Shown: piece after piece, positions 1 through 5,876 of the stretch
How the letters are laid out: each line of letters begins with the position of its first letter
Position numbering within the stretch: the first letter of the stretch is position 1
The notes under the pieces: model-generated
What the model saw: the letters and a program-made list of their open reading frames with translations, nothing else
Databases searched by the model: none
What the model was told of the DNA's origin: nothing
Translations under genes and position numbers: made by a program
Assembly: GCA_016867615.1 (NCBI GenBank)
Contig: VGJG01000083.1
Location: 1-7,128 of the forward strand
Length of the DNA: 7,128 bases
Source: Candidatus Aminicenantota bacterium
GTDB lineage: Bacteria > Acidobacteriota > Aminicenantia > Aminicenantales > JAFGAV01
Reading direction: 5' to 3'

Positions 1-1
1 C

Positions 2-2887
2 CGGCCGACGGGGCCCGACGAATTCACTCTCCGGCGGAAGGACGGTTCGAAAATCGACGTCGAGATCCGCACTTTCCCCATCTTCATCGCCGGCAAGATG
101 CACATCCTGGGCATCGCCCGGGACATCACCGCACGCAAGGAAGCGGCGGCCTCCCTTCAGAGAGAGAGGGATATGGCCCGGCGGTATCTCGATATCGCCG
201 GGGTCATGATCCTCGCCCTGGACTCCTCGGGGCGGGTGACGATGATCAATAAGACCGGATGCGAAATCCTCGGCTGGGAAGAAAAGGACATCCTGGGCAA
301 GCACTGGGTCAAGACTTTCATCCCCCCGCCGGCCAGGCCGCGCGTCGAGGGCATCCGACGGGCGATCATGGCCGGCGAAGAAGAGATGTTCCAGCATGCC
401 GAGAATCCGGTCCTGTGCGGAGACGGGAGGGAGAGACTGATCGAGTGGACCAATACCGCCCTCCGCGATCCCGACGGCCGGATGACCGGCGTTCTGAGCT
501 CGGGGAAGGACGTCACCGACCGTCGCCGGGCGGAAGAGGATCTCCAGCTCGAAAAAGCCCATCTCGACGGCCTGTTCGAGAGCGCGCCCGAGGGCATCGT
601 CATGACAACGCCCAAGGGAATTGTTCTCCGGATCAACAAAGAATTCACCCGCCTGTTCGGCTACGCGACGGAAGAAGTCGAGGGCAAGCAGGTGGACCGG
701 CTCGTCTGCTCCAAGGCCGAGCTCCGCGAGGCTCAGGACATCACCTGCCTGACCGAGAAAGGCCAACAGACCGAGGTCGAGACCATAAGGCGGCACAAAG
801 ACGGACGGGTCATCCCGGTATCCATCCTTTCCTCTCCCATCGTCATCGGCGGCCGGACCGAGGCCATCTTCGCCATCTACCGGGACATCACCGCCCGGAA
901 GGAGGCCGAGGACGCCGTCCAGAAGGAAACGGCCAAACTGTCGGCCATGATCTCGGGCATGGACGCGGGGGTCGTCCTGCTCGACAGCCGGGACCGCATC
1001 ATCGAGGTCAACGACTATTTTCTTCGCTTCGTCGGACAAAAGCGGGACGACCTCATGGGCCGCCCCCTGGCCGAAATCCGTTCGCTGGAGGTTCTGTCCG
1101 ACATCGATGTGATGATCCGGGAGTTCAGGCTCAACGTCAACTCCCGACCGGCCGTCATGCAGCGCCCCCTGGCCGAGTACGAGTGCGTTTTTCGCTTCCA
1201 GCCTATCTACCGCGGCGGCCGTTACGACGGCCTGATCTTCAACCTCATCGACGTCACGGAACTCGTAACGGCCAGGAAGAAGGCCCAGGAAGCCAGCCGG
1301 GCCAAGAGCGAATTTCTGGCCAACATGAGCCATGAGATCCGGACGCCGCTCAACGGCATCTTCGGCATGCTGGAACTCGTTCTGGACACGTCCTTGACGG
1401 GCGAACAGCGCGATTATCTCCAATCCCTCCAGCTTTCGGCTCAGTCCCTGATGGACATCCTGAACGACATCCTCGACTTCTCCAAGATCGAGGCCAAGAA
1501 GATCGAGCTCGAAGAAATCCGCTTCAACCTGCGCGACTGCGTGGAGAACTCCCTGGCCAGCCTGGCCCCCCTGGCCCATAAGAAGGGGCTGGAGATCGCC
1601 TCCCACCTCGACCCCGGGCTGCCGGATTGGATCGTGGGCGACGCCGGGCGGCTGCGACAGGTTCTCCTCAACCTCATCAGCAACGCCATCAAGTTCACCG
1701 CCAAGGGAGAGATCGTGGCCGATGTCCGCTCCGGTGAGCGAACGGCCGAGGCCCTGACCCTCGTCGTCTCCGTGCGGGACACGGGTATCGGCATCCCGGC
1801 CGAGAAGCACGAGACGATTTTCGACGCCTTTTCCCAAGTCGACAGCTCGACGACCCGGCGTTACGGGGGCACGGGCTTGGGCCTGACGATCGCCGCCCAG
1901 CTCGTGACGCTGATGAAGGGCAGGATCTCCGTTAAGAGCGAAGTCGGCAGGGGCAGCGAGTTCACCTTCACGGCCCGGATGGGGCTCGTCGAAGACGCCC
2001 GAGGCGAGGGCGCACCCGCCAAGGCGAGCGACCTCAAGGGCCGGGCTGTCCTGGTCGTGGACGACAACGCCACCAACCGCAAGATCCTCCGGGAGTTCCT
2101 GACGGCCTGGGGGATGGATCCCGCCGAGACCGCAAGCGGCCCGGCCGCTCTGGAGCTCATCCAGCGCGCCGAGAGGGAGGGACGCCACTTCGCCCTTCTC
2201 CTCGTGGACGCCCTCATGCCGGACATGGACGGGTTCACGCTGATCGAGAAAATCAAGAAAGACCTGGGCGTCCAGGAATCGGTCATCATGATGCTGACCT
2301 CGAGCGGCGTCCGCGGGGACGCCGCCCGCTGCCGGGAACTGGGCGTCAACGCCTATCTCATCAAGCCCGTCCGCCAGAAGGAGCTGCTGAGCGCCATCCT
2401 GGCCGCCTTCGGCCACAAGACGGTTAAGGATGCGCCCCCGCCGCTGATCACCAGGCATTCGCTCCGGGAGGCAGGCATGGCTCTCCGCATCCTGCTCGCC
2501 GAGGACAATCCCGTGAACCAGAAAGTGGCCGAGCGGCTGCTGAGCAAGATGGGCCACGACGTCCGCGTCGTGTCCAACGGTCGCGAGGCGGTTCAGGCGC
2601 TCGAGGAGGAAAGCTTCCATCTCGTTTTCATGGACGTCCAGATGCCCGAGTTGGACGGGTTCGAGGCCACGGCGGCCGTCCGCTCCAGGGAAAAAGAGAC
2701 GGGCGGACACATGCCCATCGTGGCCATGACGGCCCATGCCCTCAAGGGCGACCGGGAGCGCTGCCTGGAGGCCGGCATGGACGGTTACGTGGCCAAACCC
2801 CTGAACATGGAGGACCTGAGGAAAGCCATCCTGGAAATGACGCCGCGCCTCAACTTCCGGCATGCCGAAAAGGAGAAGCCCTCATGA
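2..2887 (+). CDS. Hybrid sensor histidine kinase with multiple PAS domains and two receiver domains (5' partial)
   Basis: Senses a signal through PAS domains, autophosphorylates on His and passes phosphate to its own receivers. The reading frame is open to the left edge with no stop, and the codons before the first ATG (98) encode the end of a PAS domain, so the true start lies outside the window. Residues are counted from the codon at 2. A PAS C-terminal end is at about 1-45; complete PAS domains are at about 58-177, 182-302 and 307-422, each ending in a DIT/DVT-type motif. HisKA has phospho-His 444 in [12 protein letters not shown]. HATPase_c shows the N box (Asn561), DTGIGIP (from Asp593) and GGTGLGL (622-628). 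Receiver 1 has the DD pair, Asp736 and Lys788; receiver 2 has Asp878, Thr910 and Lys932. All catalytic residues are present. No membrane segment is visible, but the N-terminus is missing. The architecture resembles BarA-type kinases without their fused HPt, which is encoded by the next gene. Confidence 0.97.
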   Translation, partial: RPTGPDEFTLRRKDGSKIDVEIRTFPIFIAGKMHILGIARDITARKEAAASLQRERDMARRYLDIAGVMILALDSSGRVTMINKTGCEILGWEEKDILGKHWVKTFIPPPARPRVEGIRRAIMAGEEEMFQHAENPVLCGDGRERLIEWTNTALRDPDGRMTGVLSSGKDVTDRRRAEEDLQLEKAHLDGLFESAPEGIVMTTPKGIVLRINKEFTRLFGYATEEVEGKQVDRLVCSKAELREAQDITCLTEKGQQTEVETIRRHKDGRVIPVSILSSPIVIGGRTEAIFAIYRDITARKEAEDAVQKETAKLSAMISGMDAGVVLLDSRDRIIEVNDYFLRFVGQKRDDLMGRPLAEIRSLEVLSDIDVMIREFRLNVNSRPAVMQRPLAEYECVFRFQPIYRGGRYDGLIFNLIDVTELVTARKKAQEASRAKSEFLANMSHEIRTPLNGIFGMLELVLDTSLTGEQRDYLQSLQLSAQSLMDILNDILDFSKIEAKKIELEEIRFNLRDCVENSLASLAPLAHKKGLEIASHLDPGLPDWIVGDAGRLRQVLLNLISNAIKFTAKGEIVADVRSGERTAEALTLVVSVRDTGIGIPAEKHETIFDAFSQVDSSTTRRYGGTGLGLTIAAQLVTLMKGRISVKSEVGRGSEFTFTARMGLVEDARGEGAPAKASDLKGRAVLVVDDNATNRKILREFLTAWGMDPAETASGPAALELIQRAEREGRHFALLLVDALMPDMDGFTLIEKIKKDLGVQESVIMMLTSSGVRGDAARCRELGVNAYLIKPVRQKELLSAILAAFGHKTVKDAPPPLITRHSLREAGMALRILLAEDNPVNQKVAERLLSKMGHDVRVVSNGREAVQALEEESFHLVFMDVQMPELDGFEATAAVRSREKETGGHMPIVAMTAHALKGDRERCLEAGMDGYVAKPLNMEDLRKAILEMTPRLNFRHAEKEKPS
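2871..2875 (+). promoter_or_regulatory. Shine-Dalgarno of the HPt gene, inside the kinase gene
   Basis: AGGAG lies 8 nt before the ATG at 2884, within the last codons of the kinase. It supports that start and the ATGA stop-start overlap. Confidence 0.7.
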
Positions 2888-3225
2888 GCCCCGACCCGAT
2901 CGACCTTCCCTCCGCCCTGAAGCGCATCGGAGGAGAGAAGGAGTTCCTGCGGGAACTCCTGGAGATCTTCGAGACCGACTACCGGGAGAAGGCGGACCGG
3001 CTGAAGAAGGCCGTTGAGACCGGCGATTTCGAGAGCTTGAAGAACATCGGACACGCCTTGAAGGGCGCTTCGGCCAACCTGAGCCTCGAACCGCTCAAGG
3101 AAGCCTGCCGGAGCATGGAGGAGGCCGGAGAAGCCGGGGACACAAAGCAAGCCGGGGAGGCGCTGGCCAGGATGGAAGCGGAGCACGCGCGCCTTCGGGC
3201 GTTCCTCCCGGGAATATTTCCTTAG
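2884..3225 (+). CDS. Stand-alone HPt (histidine phosphotransfer) protein
   Basis: A 113-residue cytoplasmic helical protein that would shuttle phosphate between receiver domains. The HPt signature NIGHALKGASANL places the phospho-accepting His at residue 57, followed by the usual Lys-Gly. The length matches a single HPt four-helix domain with no extra domain. Its ATG overlaps the kinase stop as ATGA, and an AGGAG site lies 8 nt upstream inside the kinase gene, so translational coupling is likely. The kinase has two receivers but no HPt of its own, so this protein is its obvious partner. The Gly often found a few residues after the ALKG motif is replaced by Asn-Leu-Ser here, which is within family variation. 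The downstream phosphate acceptor is inferred to be the response regulator at 3552. Confidence 0.93.
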   Translation: MSPDPIDLPSALKRIGGEKEFLRELLEIFETDYREKADRLKKAVETGDFESLKNIGHALKGASANLSLEPLKEACRSMEEAGEAGDTKQAGEALARMEAEHARLRAFLPGIFP

Positions 3226-3289
3226 CGGACCGCCCGTCGGGGCTCATCAAGCGTCCCAAAACATCTCCGCCCGCCCAAAGACGTCCTGT

Positions 3290-3314
3290 CTGGAGTGCGG
3301 TCGCACGAGACCGC
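3290..3314. repeat. Single GCGG-hairpin repeat unit
   Basis: A TGGAGT leader is followed by a hairpin with stem GCGGTC (3297-3302), loop GCACGA and stem GACCGC (3309-3314). The stretch 3289-3314 is identical to 3435-3460. The 26 nt that follow do not contain a clear second unit, so this copy is solitary or its neighbour has decayed. Confidence 0.85.
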
Positions 3315-3329
3315 ACAAAGGCCTGCCTC

Positions 3330-3403
3330 AGACGCCTTCTAGGCTATTTGGTATTAGCCCCTCCGACTCCCCGTAGGAATACGGGGAGAGTTCGATGGCG
3401 TCT
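3330..3403 (+). other. Potential structured RNA or DNA element with three helices
   Basis: An outer helix can form between AGACGCC (3330-3336) and GGCGTCT (3397-3403). It encloses two hairpins: GGCTA (3342-3346) with TAGCC (3355-3359), and a perfect 9-bp stem CTCCCCGTA (3367-3375) with TACGGGGAG (3380-3388) closed by GGAA, a GNRA-type tetraloop. This arrangement is a plausible three-way junction. It matches no riboswitch class I can recognise and has no T-run after it. Pairing was found by eye only; it could be the remnant of a repeat element rather than a functional RNA. Confidence 0.35.
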
Positions 3404-3414
3404 TCGGAAAGGTC

Positions 3415-3489
3415 GGCGGCCGGCACGACGCCGCTCTGGAGTGCGGTCGCACGAGACCGCTTTGGATCGCGGCCTCATGAGGCCGCGAT
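3415..3489. repeat. Tandem array of three GCGG-hairpin units
   Basis: Three consecutive inverted repeats. The first is GCGGC (3416-3420) with GCCGC (3430-3434) around CGGCACGAC, one base longer than the others. The second is GCGGTC-GCACGA-GACCGC (3443-3460), whose 26-nt context duplicates 3289-3314. The third is GCGGCC-TCATGA-GGCCGC (3469-3486), which extends to a perfect 24-nt palindrome at 3466-3489. Stem starts are 27 and 26 nt apart, joined by TCTGGAGT and TTTGGATC linkers. The array ends just before the promoter-like sequence of the response regulator. Confidence 0.85.
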
Positions 3490-3494
3490 GGGGC

Positions 3495-3523
3495 TTGAAA
3501 AAAAGAGCCGACAAAGGCAGAAT
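3495..3523 (+). promoter_or_regulatory. Possible sigma70-type promoter for the response regulator
   Basis: TTGAAA (3495-3500) and CAGAAT (3518-3523) are separated by 17 nt and lie about 28 nt before the ATG at 3552. The -35 matches 5 of 6 consensus bases and the -10 matches 4 of 6. The run of seven A bases is unusual for this GC-rich window. The call is by eye and the sigma factor preferences of this organism are unknown. Confidence 0.35.
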
Positions 3524-3538
3524 GGTCAACAGCGGACT

Positions 3539-3545
3539 AAGGAGG
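3539..3545 (+). promoter_or_regulatory. Strong Shine-Dalgarno that sets the response-regulator start
   Basis: AAGGAGG sits 6 nt before the ATG at 3552. It decides the start: the frame is open further upstream, but only through repeat DNA, and the receiver fold begins directly after this ATG. Confidence 0.85.
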
Positions 3546-3551
3546 AATCCC

Positions 3552-3938
3552 ATGGGGAGCAAAATCCTGGTTGTGGACGACGACAACGCCCTCCTTCTCC
3601 TCATCTCCAAAAAACTCTCCCAAGCCGGGCATCAGGTTCTCACCGCGCTCGACGGCGCCCAGGCCGTACGCCACGCCGCCAGGGAAGCCCCGGACCTGAT
3701 CCTGCTCGACATCAGGCTGCCGGCGGGGGGCGGAGCGGGGGTGCTGAAAACTTTGAAAAGCTCGGCGAAAACGATGCAGATCCCCGTCATCGTCATGACC
3801 GCTTCAGAGGATCCCGCCCTACGGAGAGAAATCGAGGCTTATGGCCTGGAAGGTTACATGAACAAACCTCTGGACATGGACGTTTTGCTGAAAACAATCG
3901 AGAGGTTTGCGCCCAGGTGCGGCTCCGAGCCGTCCTAG
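3552..3938 (+). CDS. Single-domain (CheY-like) response regulator
   Basis: A 128-residue receiver domain with no output domain. The acidic cluster is Asp9-Asp11 in KILVVDDDN, the phospho-acceptor is Asp53 in LILLDIRLP, the switch Thr is Thr83 in VIVMTAS, and the conserved Lys is Lys105 in MNKPLD, so the active site is complete. The loop after Asp53 reads LPAGGGAG, richer in Gly than the common MPxMDG, which is unusual but tolerated. The start is fixed by AAGGAGG 6 nt upstream and by the fold beginning at residue 4. Lacking a DNA-binding domain, it should act by protein contact or as the terminal phosphate acceptor of the kinase-HPt pair upstream. That pairing is inferred from position. The PilZ gene follows after 30 bp, probably on the same transcript. 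Confidence 0.95.
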   Translation: MGSKILVVDDDNALLLLISKKLSQAGHQVLTALDGAQAVRHAAREAPDLILLDIRLPAGGGAGVLKTLKSSAKTMQIPVIVMTASEDPALRREIEAYGLEGYMNKPLDMDVLLKTIERFAPRCGSEPS

Positions 3939-3955
3939 GCGTCACTTCACAACAA

Positions 3956-3962
3956 TGAGGAG
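3956..3962 (+). promoter_or_regulatory. Shine-Dalgarno of the PilZ gene
   Basis: TGAGGAG ends 6 nt before the ATG at 3969, supporting that start rather than the internal Met at codon 10. Confidence 0.7.
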
Positions 3963-3968
3963 CTCGCC

Positions 3969-4385
3969 ATGAAAAACCGCCCTTCGAGGGAGAAGATGGA
4001 ACATCCAACGCAACAGGAAAGGCGGGCCTTTGTCCGTTTCGAGGTCCCGGGCGCCTCACTCTGCTACCGCGAAAAGAGGCTCCTCCGAAAAGGCTTCTCC
4101 GAGGAATTCTGCCCCGTCGAGAATTTGAGCCGGGGCGGACTGAGGATGATCTGCCGGATGCCTCTCCGTCCCGGTCGGAGGCTGTCTTTGCGTTTGAGTT
4201 TCGAGGAAGACGACCTGGGCATCGAATGGGGGGGCCGCGTGGCCTGGATCTATCCCGTCCGCGCCGCCGATTTCTCTTTCTCGGCGGGCATCAGTTTCGA
4301 CCCCCTGGAGGGACGGAAAAATCCTGAGGCCGCCGCCGCGCGCGACGCGCTCGAAAGCCTGGAGAAAAAATACGGGCGCCGCTGA
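3969..4385 (+). CDS. PilZ-domain protein, probable c-di-GMP receptor
   Basis: A 138-residue soluble protein consisting of one PilZ domain with short N- and C-terminal extensions. Both c-di-GMP-binding signatures are present: the RxxxR arginines in ERRAFVRFEV (Arg18, Arg19, Arg23) and the [D/N]xSxxG motif as NLSRGG (Asn52, Ser54, Gly57). Beta strands typical of the barrel follow, through VAWIYP and FSAGISF, and the C-terminus is a charged helix (about 118-136). In this family the two motifs wrap a c-di-GMP dimer and the ligand changes partner contacts, commonly affecting motility, exopolysaccharide or secretion. The target here is unknown. It lies 30 bp after the response regulator, so the two are likely co-transcribed, which suggests a phosphorelay output that meets c-di-GMP signalling. 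The binding residues are seen; binding itself is inferred. Confidence 0.9.
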   Translation: MKNRPSREKMEHPTQQERRAFVRFEVPGASLCYREKRLLRKGFSEEFCPVENLSRGGLRMICRMPLRPGRRLSLRLSFEEDDLGIEWGGRVAWIYPVRAADFSFSAGISFDPLEGRKNPEAAAARDALESLEKKYGRR

Positions 4386-4479
4386 AACCGCTGAAAGAAA
4401 CAGGAGGAGGGCTCCCCGAATTCTTTGCCGTCAAGGGCATGAGGACGAAAGCCGAGCGGGACACGACCCCGGGACCGCG

Positions 4480-4500
4480 CCCTGTCCCCCGGGGAGAGGG
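4480..4500. terminator. GC-rich imperfect palindrome between convergent genes
   Basis: CCCTGTCCCC pairs with GGGGAGAGGG apart from one G-G mismatch, with a tight centre. It lies in the 118-bp gap between the ends of the PilZ gene (+) and the beta-barrel gene (-), where a two-way terminator would be expected. A second inverted pair, GGGACA (4458-4463) and TGTCCC (4483-4488), overlaps it. Neither strand has a following T-run, so this is not a classical intrinsic terminator. Confidence 0.3.
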
Positions 4501-4503
4501 AAA

Positions 4504-5805
4504 TTACCTGCGCTGGAAGCTCACGGACAGCAGGTGCCCGTCTCCCGCACCTGAAAAGCCGGAAGGACGGGTCCAGTACTGGTAAGTCAGTCCCGCCCTG
4601 AGATTTTTCCAGACCGGAACCGTGAACCCCGCGGAAAAGCCCCCGTAATTGTCGGCCCAGCCGGGAGGAGGGCCCGTCAACTCGAGCGCGCCGTATTGGG
4701 CCGTCTTCGGATAGCGTAAAAACGTGTAAAAACCGCCTAAGCGGACATCGAGGAAGCGGCTGAGGCCCCAGGTGAAGGCCGCGTTGTAAGAGTCGCTCAG
4801 GTAATAAAGCAAATTCTCCCAATAGGAAAAATCCGTGCCCCGGTTGTAGCCGAGGGACAGGGCCGTGTGCGTCCCCAGGCGGATCTCCAACTGAGACTGG
4901 GCGGTCAATCCGGAGAACGGCTCGAGGCTTCGGTCCAGGGGCGTGAAGATCTTGAACCCCAGCGCCAGGCTCCCCGAGAGCGCGCCCTCTCTGGGGAACC
5001 TGATCCCGGCCAGGAGGCTTTCCGTCTCGGAGTCTCTCCAGGTCGTTCTCTCGCTCAGAAAGCTGTGGCGCACATAGCCCAACTGGAAAAAAAGCTGAGA
5101 GGCCCGGAAGGCCTCATACCGGACCTCGAACCGGCCACCGACTTCCTGCCTGTTCCAACCCAGGGACAATTCGTCCGGTTCCTCATCCTCCCGGAAAACA
5201 TCGACATAGCCCAACTCCTGGGCGAAACCGCCGAGCGTCCAGGACAACCGGCGCGGGGTCTCATAGGCAATATCGACCCGAACTCTCTTGCTGTCCGTCT
5301 CGACCTGCCGGTCGAGCTCGGCCAGGGGGAGGTGGCGGTAGCGCTGGGAGTCGAACCCCGCCGTGATGACGAGCTGTCCGAGGAAGGGAAAAGAAAGCTC
5401 GGTTCCGTAGTTGTTGTTGAAACGGTTGAAGCGCGGGTTGGTGAGATAGAAGTGATATTCCAGGTTCTCCGTAAACGACAGGATCAGCCGCCGCCTCAAA
5501 ATGAAATAAACATCGACCTTGGCGGAAGGCGTGATCAAAAAATCGGAAACGGCGCCCTCTCCGCTCGTCCGGCCGTAGACATTCGACGTCCAGCCCAGGT
5601 TCCTGAATTCGAAGCTGGGGATGATCCTGAACGGACCGATCTTGAGCCAGGTCCGGGAGGTGATATCGTCCACCCGCCGCTCGAAGCTCTGACCGGAGAG
5701 CATGGGGCCGGAAAGCAGGATGAACAAAAGCATAAGGAAAAAAACAGACGCTTTCAACTTTCTGCCCACAAAAACTCTACGGCCTTCCTGCATAAATTTC
5801 TTCAC
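4504..5805 (-). CDS. Putative outer-membrane beta-barrel protein (BBP2-like)
   Basis: About 433 residues with an export signal. The N-terminus is basic (Lys2, Lys3, Arg9, Arg10, Arg15, Lys16, Lys18), followed by a hydrophobic stretch at about 19-36 and a likely cleavage site near LSG-QS (38-39). The mature part is a series of amphipathic beta strands with alternating aromatic or aliphatic residues, Asn/Tyr-rich turns and no enzymatic motif, as in outer-membrane barrels. Segments such as NVYGRTSGEG, SDFLITPSAKVDVYF and FNRFNNNYG recall the BBP2 putative porin family, whose members often accompany exopolysaccharide export. The start is uncertain: GTG at 5805 has GAGGA 7 nt upstream, whereas ATG at 5793 lacks a clear site. 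Extension to the ATG at 5880 is rejected because it translates repeat DNA. It follows the oxidoreductase by 71 bp on the same strand, a gap filled by a hairpin array. The substrate is unknown. Confidence 0.8.
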   Translation of the reverse strand: MKKFMQEGRRVFVGRKLKASVFFLMLLFILLSGPMLSGQSFERRVDDITSRTWLKIGPFRIIPSFEFRNLGWTSNVYGRTSGEGAVSDFLITPSAKVDVYFILRRRLILSFTENLEYHFYLTNPRFNRFNNNYGTELSFPFLGQLVITAGFDSQRYRHLPLAELDRQVETDSKRVRVDIAYETPRRLSWTLGGFAQELGYVDVFREDEEPDELSLGWNRQEVGGRFEVRYEAFRASQLFFQLGYVRHSFLSERTTWRDSETESLLAGIRFPREGALSGSLALGFKIFTPLDRSLEPFSGLTAQSQLEIRLGTHTALSLGYNRGTDFSYWENLLYYLSDSYNAAFTWGLSRFLDVRLGGFYTFLRYPKTAQYGALELTGPPPGWADNYGGFSAGFTVPVWKNLRAGLTYQYWTRPSGFSGAGDGHLLSVSFQRR

Positions 5806-5875
5806 GCGGCCGTCCTCGGCCGCCTTGGAGTGCGGCGGCACGACGCCGCTTTGGATTGCGGCGGCACGACGCCGC
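5806..5875. repeat. Tandem array of three GCGG-hairpin units filling an intergenic gap
   Basis: Three hairpins in exact 26-nt register: GCGGCC-GTCCTC-GGCCGC (5806-5823), GCGGCG-GCACGA-CGCCGC (5832-5849) and a second identical GCGGCG hairpin (5858-5875), joined by CTTGGAGT and TTTGGATT linkers. The array occupies the gap between the oxidoreductase stop (5877) and the GTG of the barrel gene (5805) almost base for base. On the minus strand it would be transcribed as consecutive RNA hairpins if the two genes share a message. It has the same orientation and linkers as the 3415-3489 array. Confidence 0.88.
5813..5817 (-). promoter_or_regulatory. Shine-Dalgarno of the beta-barrel gene, in a hairpin loop
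   Basis: On the minus strand GAGGA is within the six-base loop of the hairpin 5806-5823, and the GTG start (5805-5803) directly follows the stem. Spacing to the GTG is 7 nt. It favours GTG over the ATG at 5793. Confidence 0.5.
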
Positions 5876-5876
5876 C

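Larger units (their letters stand above)
3226..3551. other. 326-bp non-coding region dense in inverted repeats
   Basis: I see no credible gene here on either strand; open frames crossing it translate repeat DNA. In order it holds a weak GCCC/GGGC hairpin just past the HPt stop, one GCGG-type hairpin unit (3290-3314), a potential three-helix structured segment (3330-3403), a three-unit hairpin array (3415-3489), a promoter-like sequence (3495-3523) and the Shine-Dalgarno of the response regulator. It separates the kinase-HPt pair from the regulator-PilZ pair, so the two pairs are probably separate transcription units. No stem is followed by a T-run typical of intrinsic terminators. Confidence 0.75.

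Noticed and set aside
259..1335. Alternative plus-strand open frame inside the kinase gene
   Set aside because: It gives Arg/Gly/Pro-rich low-complexity sequence in another frame of a clear PAS-kinase gene.
3330..3403. c-di-GMP riboswitch controlling the regulator-PilZ pair
   Set aside because: The neighbourhood made it tempting, but the conserved core sequences of known c-di-GMP riboswitch classes are not visible.
3348..3551. In-frame upstream extension of the response regulator
   Set aside because: It would translate hairpin repeats into Arg-rich sequence, starts from a non-ATG codon and bypasses the strong AAGGAGG before the ATG at 3552.
4250..4822. Minus-strand open frame spanning the PilZ end and the barrel end
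   Set aside because: It overlaps two supported genes and the GC-rich palindrome, shows no domain and has Arg/Pro-rich frame-shadow composition.
5806..5875. CRISPR array
   Set aside because: The 26-nt units are contiguous palindromes with conserved linkers; there are no unique spacers between direct repeats.
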